Position numbers and translations under genes: made by a program | Part shown: one piece after another, positions 9,436 through 18,877 of the stretch | Numbering within the stretch: position 1 is the first letter of the stretch | Layout: every line of letters starts with the position of its first letter | Notes under the pieces: generated by a model | What the model was told of the DNA's origin: nothing | The model's input: the letters and a program-made list of their open reading frames with translations, nothing else | The model's database searches: none | Assembly (NCBI GenBank): GCA_015499985.1 | Contig: JAAAUF010000224.1 | Span: 1 to 47,542 of the forward strand | Direction of reading: 5' to 3' | DNA: 47,542 nucleotides | From: Haplosporangium gracile | Taxonomy: Eukaryota > Mortierellomycota > Mortierellomycetes > Mortierellales > Mortierellaceae

Positions 9436-10317
9436 TTATTTCTCTGAAGAGCTCTTGCTTGAACCCCCTGTAAAAATTTTTGAATAAGATAAAAACCATT
9501 TACTTTGAAATAACTTATTATTTTTTACATGTTTAATAATTGTTGAGTGTGAACTGTTGTAATGTTCAGCAGCTTTTCTTGCTGAACTAAAAGTATTCAC
9601 TAGTGAACCTTCAGAGTCATGTACATATATAGCTGTTCCCATAGATGCACTTATTTTACCTAAAGTTTCAGTAGAATGACATTTCCCTAGCATTCCTCGG
9701 GGATGTGCCTCACCTGAACGAACTACTCCAAACATTGGATTATTTTTACCTTTGTTAGCTTTACTTATTAAAGCTTTAGTTCTTTCTAAATGTTTATAAC
9801 CTAGTAACGAACCTGCAACTTTTAGAATGTTGAATTCAGGTTTTAGCATATCAAAATAAAATTGCTCTCTGGTAATCAAATCCTCTGCATCATGATATTC
9901 AAAAATTATCAAAATGAAATCTTGAAGATTGTATTTATTAATAGCTCCCAAGGGCGCTTTTATTTCTAAAGGTTAAAAATAAAATTTTTAACTTTTATTT
10001 CTAAAGGTTAAAAATAAAATTTTTAACTTTTATTTCTAAAGGTTAAAAATAAAATTTTTAACTCGCCCGCCGGGTGCACCCCGACGGGGAGCTCTTTGAA
10101 GTAAAATATTTGATTGAGTACCTTTAATATGGTTATTAATTCGTATATTTAAATTAACTGAAGAACCTATATATAGTTTATTTGAGATTTTAGAAAGGAA
10201 TCCATAAATTCCCGATTTTCCTTTTAATTCCTTAATAATTATATTATTAATCTCTACTAGATGTAAATTACCTATAAAGATTTCAATGGAGTAAAAAAAT
10301 GGTTGTAATTGTGTCAT
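9436..10317 (-). pseudogene. Subfamily A GIY-YIG endonuclease, interrupted by an insert
   Basis: The ATG at 10317 starts TQLQPFFYSIEIF, HLVEI, GIYGF, LYIGSSVNLN and SNILLQR. At this point a 147-bp element (9944-10090) brings a stop. The remainder continues as AINKYNLQDF, the REQFYFD catalytic-Glu region, NUMOD3 repeats and a NUMOD1-like end at 9436. Removing the element restores one frame. The leader upstream (10320-10740) is a copy of the nad6 leader, followed by a decayed tRNA-Lys. A cox1 tail fragment lies downstream. Confidence 0.85.
9944..10090 (-). mobile_element. Hairpin insertion element, three-unit form
   Basis: Read on the minus strand, this has a GC end with CCCCGTCGGGG and CCCGGCGGG, then three copies of a 35-bp unit (GTTAAAAATTTTATTTTTAAC plus CTTTAGAAATAAAA), then GCGCCCTTGGGAGC. 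It is flanked by a GCTC repeat. The element at 36629-36740 is the same sequence with two units (112 bp), inserted at the same codon of a diverged paralogue. Confidence 0.88.
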
Positions 10318-10319
10318 GG

Positions 10320-10740
10320 TTTTAGTAATTTTGTAGGGTGCCTACTTCACCTGAGGCACTTTGGTAAATTGATAATTTTAATCAATAACCAAAATAGGTA
10401 TAACCCTAGCCCTATATAATTTTCTTTGCTTTGCTCTCAGTACATCGACTAGCAGTTTTAAGATAAAATCTTTCTCGTTAAATTTGTTTTATTTTCGGAG
10501 TTCACCCACTCTTTTATAGAAATTTTGTGGAGATTTATAGTCCTTGCACAGAATTATTATATAAGGTCTTATAGATTTTTCTATCGGAAAAATCACTTAT
10601 TTAAGTAATCAATATTAATAAATTGTCTAATTCTTTCTCCCCTTGCGGGGAGCCAGCGAAGATTATATTAATATCCGAGATAAATCTTTTTACTATAAGA
10701 TTATATTTTATAAATATAGTAAGATATACATGAAATATAT
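10320..10740 (-). promoter_or_regulatory. Leader L2 copy (nad6-type) before a GIY-YIG ORF
   Basis: Blocks shared with the regions before 13316 and 14917 include TAACCAAAA..GTATAA, AGTACATCGACTAGCA-like sequence, ATTATATAAGGTCTTATAGA and the CTATCGG box, then AATCAATATTAATAA. The same leader with its tRNA-Lys serves nad6, so this copy is an acquired or duplicated host 5' region. Confidence 0.75.
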
Positions 10741-10746
10741 CTATTG

Positions 10747-10824
10747 TGAAATGCAGAGATTCGAACTATGATAAGATAAGCAAGATAATTGCTTATTTAC
10801 TTTACCTAATTAAGTTACATTCCG
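10747..10824 (-). pseudogene. Decayed tRNA-Lys copy
   Basis: The minus strand begins GGAATGTAACTTAATTAGGTAAAG like trnK at 15534 and ends AGTTCGAATCTCTGCATTTC. The anticodon region has changed (AAGCA, loop ATTATCT, TGCTT) and the T-stem has a mismatch. It sits in the L2 leader exactly where trnK sits in the third L2 copy. Confidence 0.65.
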
Positions 10825-10989
10825 TAATAAAGTAAAGAATTTGTCTTTTTAAAAGACTTGAACTATATAGTTTTATATATTTAATTATTTTATGTTACAT
10901 GTCAATACTGTTATTTTCATTATCCGGATTAAATTTCTATAATTTAAATAAATTTTAGTATATTTTTGAAAAATGTCTTAATTTGATCA

Positions 10990-11458
10990 GAACTATTAAT
11001 TGAAACATATTGGGGGGGTGTTAGATTTTCGAGAATCTAACGTTATGATTATCGGCCCTAACATAGCCAATAATAATATAAATGAACAAAGTACTAAATA
11101 TAAAGAATATGAAGAGTACATGATGGCACCTACTGCTTGTATTTGTTCGTAATTAACAAAGATATTGTTATAAATAGTACTGAATCCAGTATTAAGATAA
11201 TTCTCTGATTGGCTATTATTAAGACCTAATATTGAAAAGTTTAATTTATCAAATAAGGCTGTAATAAGATAAACGTTATCTATTGACCGAGTTAAAGAAT
11301 TTGTTAATATTATGTAACTTAATGTACTTGCTATAATTATAGCTAATGGGAAATTTTTACTGTACTCTGATCCAATTTCCGATAATTCAACTAGTCTTAT
11401 ATTTAGCATCATTATTACAAATAAGAATAATATAGCAATAGCTCCTATAGTACTAACT
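10990..11458 (-). pseudogene. nad6: Displaced 3' two-thirds of nad6
   Basis: From about 11458 the minus strand reads TIGAIAILFLFVIMMLNIR, then LVELSEIGSEYSKN, and on to AMLGPIIITLDSRKSNTPP and a stop at 10996. It parallels nad6 residues from about 60 to the end with many substitutions. It has no own start and lies just below the LAGLIDADG part of the fused nad6. The simplest reading is the old native 3' end, pushed aside when an endonuclease with a donor nad6 end arrived. The hairpin and C-box at its end are kept. Confidence 0.88.
11012..11041 (-). terminator. Hairpin plus C-box at displaced nad6 end
   Basis: On the minus strand GTTAGATTCTCGAAAATCTAAC forms an 8-bp stem, followed by ACCCCCCC. 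The stem differs in sequence but not in pairing from the copies at 12709-12735 and 2689-2712. Confidence 0.6.
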
Positions 11459-11669
11459 GAATAAAGAAATTAAAACATCTTTTCTTATAGGATATTAAAA
11501 AATTAAAAGATATGCTTAGAATATCTATTAGATGTCTTAGAATTATATTGTAGTACTATATATTATAATTTAAAATTCTCAAAAAAGGGAGGAGGTGTTC
11601 ATTATATTAAATGAAAATAAAAAAAGACTATCTGATATATTTATAACCCCTATCAGCTATAAAATCTAA

Positions 11670-13316
11670 TTATTTATTTAAAGAAGATTTTAAAAGTTTT
11701 AATTGAGCTAATCCTTCTTCTGTTAGATGAAGTTTATTAGTAATTAAAATAACCATTTTATACCAAATGAGATAGTTATACAATTTAAGCCCGGACAAAG
11801 GATATGCTTCGAAGTGGGGGATTATTAATGAGTTAAGATCTGATTTAGCTGTTATTCTAAACATTGCAGTAGTTTGAGCTCCATACGAATAGACATTACC
11901 TTTAGAATCAAAGAATTCTCTTATTTTAAATAATAGAGGTTCGTCTCTTTTATGTAGACTAACTTCATAACAAGCATAGGGGCTAGTCCCCATTGAAAAT
12001 GTGAAAGATCCATCTCCTGCTGTAAAACCGCTAATCCAATAAGGATTTAATTTACCTTCACTTATTATATAAGGAGGTCTTTCTATAGGCACTAGATTAG
12101 GAAAAGAATTCACTAATAATTCAGAATTACCTAGGTTTAAAGCAGTTTTTATAGAAAGAATTCTTTCTAACCCTAATTGAGTTAAATGTTCTTTATTGAC
12201 CATTAATAACACACATTGTTTCCAAAGTAAATAATCAATAGATTTAGCACTTTGTAAAGGATATTTATCGAAATGAGGGATTATAATATTTATTAGATCA
12301 TCTAATTTTGTGATCTCAAAATATACAACTTCTCGAGTTGATAATTCTCCTAATTTACCAATATTATTAAAAAATAATTGGAAAGACTTAAGAAGTTCTA
12401 AATCTTTAGAATGAAGATTTATTGCGAATGTAGCTCGAACTCCCCAGTTCAATTTACTTGATTTCTTTTTACCCACTTTAATTATAAAACTTCCCTCAGC
12501 ATCAGCAAATTCTGTAATGAAATTAGGATTCAAATTTTGTTTAGTATTATCTCCTACTTTCATCAATGGTAAAGATTCACTATTTATTTCTTTATATAAA
12601 AGAACTGCAGGTATGAAATTTAATAAACAATCATCTGAACCTAAATCAATAGAAGAGAAAATTAATAAAGAAGCTAATAACTTAACTTCGTCTGATTTAT
12701 AATGTGAAGGGGGGGTGTTAGATTTTTTATCTAACGTTATAATTATTGGTCCAAGCATAGCCAATAATAATATAAATGAACAAAGTACTAAATACAATGA
12801 GTATGATGAATACATGATAGCACCTACTGCTTGGATTTGTTCGTAATTTACGAAAATGTTATTATAAATAGTATTAAATCCTACATTAATATAATTACTT
12901 GAAGAAGTAATACCTAATGCTGAGAAGTTTAACTTATCGAATAAAGCTGTCATTAAATAAACGTTATCTAATGAAGATGTAATAGAGTTTGCTAAGATCA
13001 CATAACTTAAGGTAAGTGATACAATTATAGCTAAAGGAATATTTTTATTATATTCAGAACCTGTTTCAGATAACTCAACTAGACGGATATTTAGCATCAT
13101 TATTACAAAGAGGAATAATATAGCAATTGCACCAATGTATACCATTATATATGCTAATGCTATAAAATTAATCCCTAATAAAATTAAATAACCAGCTAAA
13201 TTAACAAATACAGCTATTAAAAATAACACACTAATAATGGGCGATCGAGCTGTAATAACTAATATAGCCGATAATACGGAAAGAAAAGTCAATAAATCTA
13301 ATAATATGTTATTCAT
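11670..13316 (-). CDS. nad6: NADH dehydrogenase subunit 6 fused to LAGLIDADG endonuclease
   Basis: The first 205 or so residues are NAD6, a membrane subunit of respiratory complex I. It starts MNNILLDLLTFLSVLS, with hydrophobic helices, the YMVYIGAIAILFLFVIMML core and the AMLGPIIITLDKKSNTPP end. The frame continues without a stop through the C-box into a two-motif LAGLIDADG homing endonuclease: FITEFADAEGSF near residue 265 and WISGFTAGDGSF near residue 425, with a QLKLLKSSLNK end. No intron border is visible at the join, so this looks like a C-terminal fusion rather than an intron ORF. The NAD6 part must be freed or must tolerate the extension. The old nad6 3' end remains downstream at 10990-11458. 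Leader L2 is upstream. Confidence 0.9.
   Translation of the reverse strand: MNNILLDLLTFLSVLSAILVITARSPIISVLFLIAVFVNLAGYLILLGINFIALAYIMVYIGAIAILFLFVIMMLNIRLVELSETGSEYNKNIPLAIIVSLTLSYVILANSITSSLDNVYLMTALFDKLNFSALGITSSSNYINVGFNTIYNNIFVNYEQIQAVGAIMYSSYSLYLVLCSFILLLAMLGPIIITLDKKSNTPPSHYKSDEVKLLASLLIFSSIDLGSDDCLLNFIPAVLLYKEINSESLPLMKVGDNTKQNLNPNFITEFADAEGSFIIKVGKKKSSKLNWGVRATFAINLHSKDLELLKSFQLFFNNIGKLGELSTREVVYFEITKLDDLINIIIPHFDKYPLQSAKSIDYLLWKQCVLLMVNKEHLTQLGLERILSIKTALNLGNSELLVNSFPNLVPIERPPYIISEGKLNPYWISGFTAGDGSFTFSMGTSPYACYEVSLHKRDEPLLFKIREFFDSKGNVYSYGAQTTAMFRITAKSDLNSLIIPHFEAYPLSGLKLYNYLIWYKMVILITNKLHLTEEGLAQLKLLKSSLNK
12709..12735 (-). terminator. Hairpin plus C-box inside the nad6-endonuclease junction
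   Basis: On the minus strand GTTAGAT-AAAAA-ATCTAAC is followed by ACCCCCCC. It is translated as LDKKSNTPP in the fused gene. In non-fused relatives this box lies at or after the stop codon, so the fusion point coincides with the former 3' signal. Confidence 0.6.
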
Positions 13317-13319
13317 TTT

Positions 13320-13800
13320 AATTAATATGTAAAAAATAGGTAGATTAATTTTAAAATTAATAACCTAAAAGTATAAATCTTAGCCTTATATTTATTTTTT
13401 TATCTTTTGCTCCCAGTGTATCGGCTAGCAAAATAGATAAAGAGGTTCCTACGGAACTATTATTATATAAGGTCTTATAGACTCATCTATCGGAATGGTT
13501 ATTTTTATAAAAATAACTTATATTAATAGTTTTATATAAACTTGAAATTATATTTAAATATAATAAATAAACGTATTAATACCCGAGATTAATCTTTATA
13601 ATTAAGATTTATTTTTATAAATATAGAAAATTGTAGTATTGGTGTAAAAAAGAACTTTAAAAATTTAATTAAATGTTTAGCAATTTTTCTATTTTTAGAT
13701 AAAAGACTTGAACAGATAACTGAAAATTTTATTATTGACAATCTAGTCAATTATAGTATTTTATATCAATACTATTATTATATAAACGCTTAAATGTTTT
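13320..13800 (-). promoter_or_regulatory. Leader L2, nad6 copy
   Basis: This carries the same ordered blocks as 10320-10740 and 14930-15340: CAGTGTATCGGCTAGCAAAA, ATTATATAAGGTCTTATAGA, CTATCGGAATGG and the ATTAATACCCGAGATTAATC segment. It lies directly before the nad6 ATG. No trnK-like cloverleaf is kept in this copy. It probably holds promoter and 5'UTR signals. Confidence 0.75.
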
Positions 13801-13807
13801 TGAAAAA

Positions 13808-13978
13808 ACCTCGGCGGACCCCTCATATAAACCATAAGATATGCTAGTGTTATAAAATTAATCACTAGTAAAATTAAATAACCAGCTAAATTAACAAATA
13901 CTACTATTAAAAAAGAACTCTAATTACGGGGCTAGTAGCAGAAATAACAAAAATAACTGATAATACATCAAATTATAC
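13808..13978 (-). pseudogene. nad6: Displaced, decayed 5' piece of nad6
   Basis: The minus strand matches nad6 codons from about 10 to 60, for example the stretch coding VNLAGYLILL and ALAYIMVYI, with stops and indels. It lies immediately downstream of a GIY-YIG ORF that begins with the first ten codons of nad6. It is best read as the original nad6 interior, left behind when the cassette entered at the nad6 start. Confidence 0.8.
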
Positions 13979-14010
13979 AAAAGAAAATATTAATAATTCA
14001 GTACAAAGTT

Positions 14011-14038
14011 GGGTGTTAAAATACGATGTTCGTCGTAT
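14011..14038 (-). terminator. Hairpin plus short C-box
   Basis: On the minus strand ATACGA-CGAACA-TCGTAT is followed by TTTTAACACCC, after the stop of the GIY-YIG relic at 14073. The homologous site after the ORF ending at 40712 has ATACGAC-AAAT-GTTGTAT and then the C-run, again with paired differences. Confidence 0.5.
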
Positions 14039-14072
14039 CGGATAGTCCCCTCTATTCCCCAATATCTTTGAG

Positions 14073-14917
14073 TTAACTTTTTTTATCTGAAGAAATTAAA
14101 GTTGTGGATAAGAACCATTGGTTATTTAAATATTTCTCCATTCTTAGCATATTTCAGAACCGTTTGATAATGATAACTAAAGAATTCTGCTGCTTTATTA
14201 GCAGAACTAAATGTATTAATAAGTGTGGATTTATCGGAAGAATAAACATAAATAGCTGTGCCTTGAGCAGAACTCATCTTAGCTAGAGTTTCAGTAGAAT
14301 GAGTTTTACCAAACATTAGGTTATTCACACCTGAAAAGGCCTCACTCATTAAAGCTAAAGTTTCCTCGTGTTCTACCAAACATTGGATTATTCTTTCTAG
14401 AGAGGGCAAGACTCATTTTAGTTAAAGTTTCAGTAGATACTATTTTACCTAAATGAATTTTACTAATTTTTGCTTTAGCCTCTTTTGTATGTTTGTATCC
14501 TAATGAATTACCAGCAACTTTTAATATATTATATTCAGGAGAAAGCGAGTCTATATTATATTGTTCTCTTATAATTGTTTCAGTTAAATCACAATACTCG
14601 AGAATTTCAATACTAAAATTTGAATAACCATAAGTTTGTATGGCTCTTAAAATTCGACTCTCAGATCTCTCTAAAATTCTCTCAACATTTTTTTGAGAAA
14701 AATAATCCTTAAATCTATTGGTTAGATTTGTAGAAGAACCTATATAAGTTTCACCAGTTAATGTATTAACCCAACGATAAATACCAGATTTAATTTTATT
14801 ATCTTTGATAATTTTAGATTTATCTGTTTCTACATTAGAATAAATCATTATAGGGACTAGGCATGTAGAAATATCTACAGAAGTTAATGTTAATAAATCT
14901 AATAATATATTATTCAT
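14073..14917 (-). pseudogene. GIY-YIG endonuclease beginning with the nad6 N-terminus, frameshifted
   Basis: It starts MNNILLDLLTLTSVD, where the first ten residues equal NAD6, then VPIMIYSNVETDK, GIYRW, TYIGSSTNLTNRF (catalytic Arg) and REQYNIDSLSPEYNILK. The first frame closes near 14342 after FGRTR, where about five bases are missing compared with HSxEET. The NUMOD part continues in another frame. A second shift (one extra T) follows GEIFK, after which NQWFLSTT runs to a stop at 14073. It uses leader L2 (14930-15460 with trnK upstream). Confidence 0.85.
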
Positions 14918-14929
14918 TTTTTTTTTTTT

Positions 14930-15460
14930 TAAAGCTCCCTTTTAATTAGGGGTATTGGTAAATTGATTATTAAATCAATAACCAAAAAGTATAAATCCTA
15001 ACCTTATATATATTTCTTAGTCTTTTTACTTCCAGTTTATCGGCTTCGTTATAAAGATAAAGATATCATTAAGTATGATAAATTATCATGTTAAGTATGA
15101 TAATTATTATATAAGGTCTTATAGATTTTTCTATCGGTATGATCACTTTTAAAAAAGGTAATCAATATTAATAAAATTAACTTTGATCTTTAGTAAATCT
15201 GAGCCCCCGGAAGGGGAGGGTGGAGACCCCCGGGCTGGGAATTTATTATATAAAAAAGATCCATTTTTAGTTAATCGAGTATTAATATCCGAGATAAATC
15301 TTTTTACTATAAGATTTATTTTTATAAATATAGTCATATACATAATGAGAACGCAGAGACTCTGATAAGATAAAAGCTTACTCGAGTGAAAGACCATTTT
15401 CTTTATAAGGAGTCCGAAGGATAATAAAGTTGGTAACCTCATTATGTTATATATTATATA
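14930..15460 (-). promoter_or_regulatory. Leader L2, third copy, with partial tRNA-Lys repeat
   Basis: The blocks CAGTTTATCGGCTTCG, ATTATATAAGGTCTTATAGA and TTTTTCTATCGG are shared with the other L2 copies. A 20-bp AAGTATGATAA-type duplication lies near 15073-15107. At 15345-15382 a piece of trnK (GAACGCAGAGACTCTGATAAG plus strand) is repeated about 115 bp from the complete gene. GC hairpins (CCCCCGGAAGGGG, GACCCCCGGG) lie at 15203-15234. Confidence 0.75.
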
Positions 15461-15461
15461 A

Positions 15462-15534
15462 TGGGAACGCAGAGACTCGAACTCTGATTTGGCAAGATAA
15501 AAGCTTGTTACTTTACCAATTAAGTTACATTCCC
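15462..15534 (-). tRNA. trnK: tRNA-Lys (UUU)
   Basis: The reverse strand folds fully. The acceptor GGGAATG pairs with CGTTCCC. The D-arm holds TTGG. The anticodon stem ACAAG/CTTGC closes loop CTTTTAT with anticodon TTT. The T-arm is CAGAG-TTCGAGT-CTCTG. Two damaged copies lie at 10747 and about 15345. Confidence 0.9.
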
Positions 15535-16029
15535 TTAAAATCAAACTAAGTAACATTAAAAGAAAATTTAAATTACAAAAATGCCTAATCTATTCATATT
15601 ATGAAAGACTTGAACTTTTTAGTTTAAATAACCTTATCTAAATAATTTATAATAAGATTTAATATAGTTAATTATTATAAAATAAAAAAAATATAGCGAC
15701 CTTCAAATTTTGGAGACACCTCGACGGGGGGGTGTTTACCTGATATTATTAAATACCTAATTTCAATTATAAATATTAAATTTATATAACTGTTGTAAAC
15801 TAATTAGTAAGTATTAATAGTATATTAACTCCCTACTATAAATTATTTCTTATTAACATTTGTTAATAAAATCCACTCTTTTTTAAATAATTTTCCATTT
15901 TTAATATAGGGTAAGATACTATTATAAGAGCAATTAAAAAATTCTCCGGCTTTTTTAGGTTCTCCCCTTCGGGGGGGTGGGCATTAAATAACATTCCCTC
16001 TTATACCAAGGCCAAGTAAATGAATAATA
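15535..16029. other. Spacer before the nad4L leader
   Basis: No gene is seen. The minus strand has a C-box (TAAACACCCCCC) near 15726-15737 and the plus strand a CCCCTTCGGGGGGG hairpin near 15963-15976. TAGTATATTAACTCCCTACTA near 15819 also occurs, slightly changed, near 37689 and 45290. Confidence 0.5.
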
Positions 16030-16269
16030 TAGTTTATTATAAAGAATAAAATTGTCTATTATAAAGAATAAAATTATAGTTACAATTTTTGATTAATTAA
16101 TTCTTAAAGTAGAGTTAGTGTTCAAGTCTTTTAACATTATTATTTTTTATTACTATAAAGTGTGTCAAACAAATAAGTATACTATTAAAATAATATTAAT
16201 ATATATTATTAAAGTCAATAATAGGTGATTAACAATCATTCTGGGAACAAAAAAAACTACAAAAAAACT
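16030..16269 (+). promoter_or_regulatory. Leader L3, native nad4L copy
   Basis: The blocks AAAGTAGAGTTAGTGTTCAAG, TATAAAGTGTGTCAAACAAA, TATATATTATTAAAGTC, AATAATAGGTGATTAAC and ATTCTGGGAACAAAAA lead into nad4L. The same blocks precede GIY-YIG ORFs at 21136 (+) and 46157 (-). Here they belong to the host gene. Confidence 0.75.
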
Positions 16270-16533
16270 ATGAATTTATCAATTACTCTATTCTTAATCG
16301 GAATTCTCGGTTTCATATTAAACCGTAAAAATATTATTTTATTAATAATTTCTATTGAATTAATGTTATTAGCAGTAACCTTCATGATTCTTATCTCATC
16401 TTTTGCCTTTGATGACATTATTGGAGAAGTTTATGCTATATATATTATAGCAATTGCAGGAGCAGAATCGGCAATAGGTTTAGGAATCGTTATCGCTTTC
16501 TACCGATTAAGAGGGTCAATTCGGATTAAATAA
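16270..16533 (+). CDS. nad4L: NADH dehydrogenase subunit 4L
   Basis: 87 residues from ATG 16270, a small complex I membrane subunit with three helices. The conserved stretches NLSITLFLIGILGF, LNRKNIILLIISIELMLLA (with the membrane Glu), SSFAFDDIIGEVYAIYIIAI and AGAESAIGLGI are all present. A GTG-type start 45 bases upstream is in frame, but ATG 16270 gives the family N-terminus. The end SIRIK is followed by a tandem 19-bp duplication and an AGAGGGT/ACCCTCT stem. In many fungi nad5 follows at once. Here 1.2 kb with a broken GIY-YIG ORF lies between. Confidence 0.94.
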   Translation: MNLSITLFLIGILGFILNRKNIILLIISIELMLLAVTFMILISSFAFDDIIGEVYAIYIIAIAGAESAIGLGIVIAFYRLRGSIRIK

Positions 16534-16566
16534 TTCTATCCGGATTAAATAATTCTATCCACCCTC
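16520..16566 (+). repeat. Short tandem duplication at nad4L end
   Basis: CGGATTAAATAATTCTATC occurs twice, the first copy overlapping the nad4L stop. The flanking AGAGGGT (about 16510) and ACCCTCT (about 16560) can pair, so the duplication sits in a loop. Confidence 0.7.
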
Positions 16567-16674
16567 TTTCTTTTACCTATGGAGCATTGATTGCAGGTAA
16601 ACGGTATTAATCTCTTAACTCCTACCGAATCCGGTTAGGTCGGATCACTTGAAAAGCGATTAGGTGCATTAGAG

Positions 16675-17520
16675 ATGACAATTAGATGCCCACTTATAAA
16701 TGTAATTATTAATTCTTTATATGTAGGAAGTGCTTATGATTTATCAAAAAGATTCAGATCTTATTATGATATTAATTATATTTCTAATCACAAGATTAAT
16801 ATGATAATTAATAAAGCTTTATATAATTATGGTTATTCTGCATTTAACCTTTCTATTCTTGAGTATATTGATATTACCAATTTATCCAAGGATGAAACAA
16901 AAATAATTATTTTAGAGCGAGAACAACATTATTTAGATACTTTATCCCCTTCCCTCCGGGACGGCCCGCTTTATTTCATAAGCGGGTGTTTTTATTTATT
17001 CATAAAAAACTCCTCTTGCGGAGTGAGCCTCGGGAGCCCCTTCGGGTCTGGCAGGGCCTGATTATAATATACTTAAAATAGCTGGTTCTTCATTAGGGTT
17101 TAAACACTCTGAAGAAATACGAGCTATTATGAGCTTAAATAATAAGGGAAAAGTTCTTAATGAAGAGCTTAAAGCACTTCTTAGTGAAATTAAAAAAGGA
17201 GTTCCTTTGACAGATGAGCATAAATCACTTATTAGTCAAGCTAAAAAAGGAGTTCCTTTAATAGATGCTCATAAAACAGCTTTAAGCAAAGCTAGAAAAA
17301 ATATAGTTTTCTCCGATACCCATAAAATGAATATGAGTATTGCAAATGGAACTCAAATTATTTTTCTTCGGATAAAGCTACATTACTTAATACTTTTTGT
17401 TCTTCTAGAAAAGCAGCTTTACATTTTAATGTTTCTAAGGACATGATTATTAGATATGCTAGAAGTGGTAAATTGTTTAAGAATGAATGGATTCTTTCGA
17501 TAGAAACAAAAAATGAGTAA
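16675..17520 (+). pseudogene. GIY-YIG/NUMOD endonuclease, insert-broken and frameshifted
   Basis: The N-terminus with the GIY motif is missing. The frame enters at SLYVGSAYDLSKRF (catalytic Arg) and continues through YGYSAFNLSILEY and LEREQHYLDTLSP. A 109-bp GC-hairpin element (16951-17059) follows, then DYNILKIAGSSLGFKHSEE and NUMOD3-like repeats of a divergent type (KKGVPLTDEHKSLIS). A small deletion near 17355 shifts the frame before the NUMOD1-like end RKAALHFNVSKD to EWILSIE, stop 17520. It separates nad4L from nad5. Confidence 0.8.
16951..17059 (+). mobile_element. GC-hairpin insertion element in a GIY-YIG ORF
   Basis: It interrupts the coding of DTLSP|DYNILK. It contains CCCTCCGGGACGG, CCCGCTTTATTTCATAAGCGGG (hairpin), ACTCCTCTTGCGGAGT, GCCTCGGGAGCC and CCCCTTCGGGTCTGG. 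The last blocks recur in the element at 39820-39900, where the CCGCTTATAAAATAAAGC hairpin lies in another order and orientation. Confidence 0.78.
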
Positions 17521-17746
17521 ATTTATTTTAATTCCCATTGTGAAAACAATGGGTTTATTATTGTATATTAAAGAATAAGTAATTATTTTATATAATTATT
17601 TAAGGGTGGGAGGTAGGGAATCTTGTATATACAAATTAAGTTTAATTTTTAGTTAAACTTTATTAAGGATAATTATTATCAAGGATAATTTTATCTTTAC
17701 ACCATGTTTTATAAATAAAGAGGAATTTTTTTAATATTTTTTTAAA
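17521..17746 (+). other. Spacer directly upstream of nad5
   Basis: AT-rich with no gene. CCCATTGTGAAAACAATGGG forms an 8-bp hairpin near 17532-17551. A GGGTGGGAGGTAGGG purine patch lies near 17604. Confidence 0.6.
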
Positions 17747-18463
17747 ATGTATTTATCAATAGTTTTAATACCTTTATTAGGTTCAATTTTCGCCGGATTG
17801 TTCGGACGTAAGTTAGGGGCTCAAGGTAGCCAATTTATTACAACCTTTGGGCTGATTGTTACATGTCTATTATCTTTTACAGCATTCTACGAAGTAGGAT
17901 TAAATCAATCGCCAGTGTCAATCGACCTGTTTAGCTGGATTGATTCTGAGTATTTCTCAGTAAACTGGGGATTTACATTTGATAGCTTAACTGTATCTAT
18001 GCTTATACCAATTGTATTTATCTCTTCATTAGTTCACATGTACTCTATAGGATATATGGGAGCTGATCCTCATACACAAAGATTTTTTAGTTACTTATCA
18101 GCCTTTACTTTTTGTATGTTATTATTAGTATGTGGAGATAATTTATTAGTATTATTTGTGGGTTGGGAAGGTGTAGGAGTATGTTCTTATTTACTAATTA
18201 GTTTTTGGTTTACAAGAATAGCTGCTACTAAATCAGCAATACAAGCTATAGTTACTAATAAAGTAGGTGATTGGGGAATGTCTATAGCTCTTTTTGCAAT
18301 TATTTTTGTATTTGGAAATTTAGATTTTGCTAATATATTCTCTTTAGCTCCATATATTAATACTGATATTTTAACATTTATTAGTTTATGTTTATTAGTA
18401 GGTGTTATGGCTAAATCAGCTCAGTTAGGATTACATGCTTGGTTACCTACAGCCATGGAGGGT
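17747..18463 (+). CDS. nad5: NADH dehydrogenase subunit 5, exon 1
   Basis: 239 codons from ATG 17747, the N-terminal half of the proton-pumping complex I subunit NAD5. Landmarks are GSIFAGLFGRKLG, WGFTFDSLTVSML, SIGYMGADPHTQRFFSYLS, LFVGWEGVGVCSYLLI, NKVGDWGM and LLVGVMAKSAQLGLHAWLPTAMEG. The exon ends GAGGGT after exactly 717 nt, the well-known fungal nad5-717 intron site, with the T expected at a group I 5' splice site. Reading continues into intron sequence for ten codons, which is not coding. Confidence 0.95.
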
Positions 18464-18877
18464 GAAATAACTCCTAATTATTTTTACTTTTAAAATGTTT
18501 ATTAGTTTAACTATCCCAAGGGGGAAAAAAACTATTTGTAATGAGATGCAAAAATTCTCAAAAATAAATTTCATAAATCTCTTAAATCTAAATTCTTAGT
18601 GTAACCCGCAAGGTTATGGTCATAAAATGAATGTTTAAGGTGAACAAGCCTTAATAGTTAAAGTCAAGAGATGCAGCTAGTGGATTTAAGCGGTACCCAA
18701 AAGGGCTGGAATTGTCTACCTACTGGAGTATATTGTACGTCTTCGTTTGACCTTTCAAGTTCTAAAAATGAAGAATTAGAGTTAGGTTTTACCAACCTAG
18801 TTAACTCTATTTATTACGGTAATTAATAATATAGATAACTCTCTACTCAGAACTTATATATATAATAAAAAAAAAAA

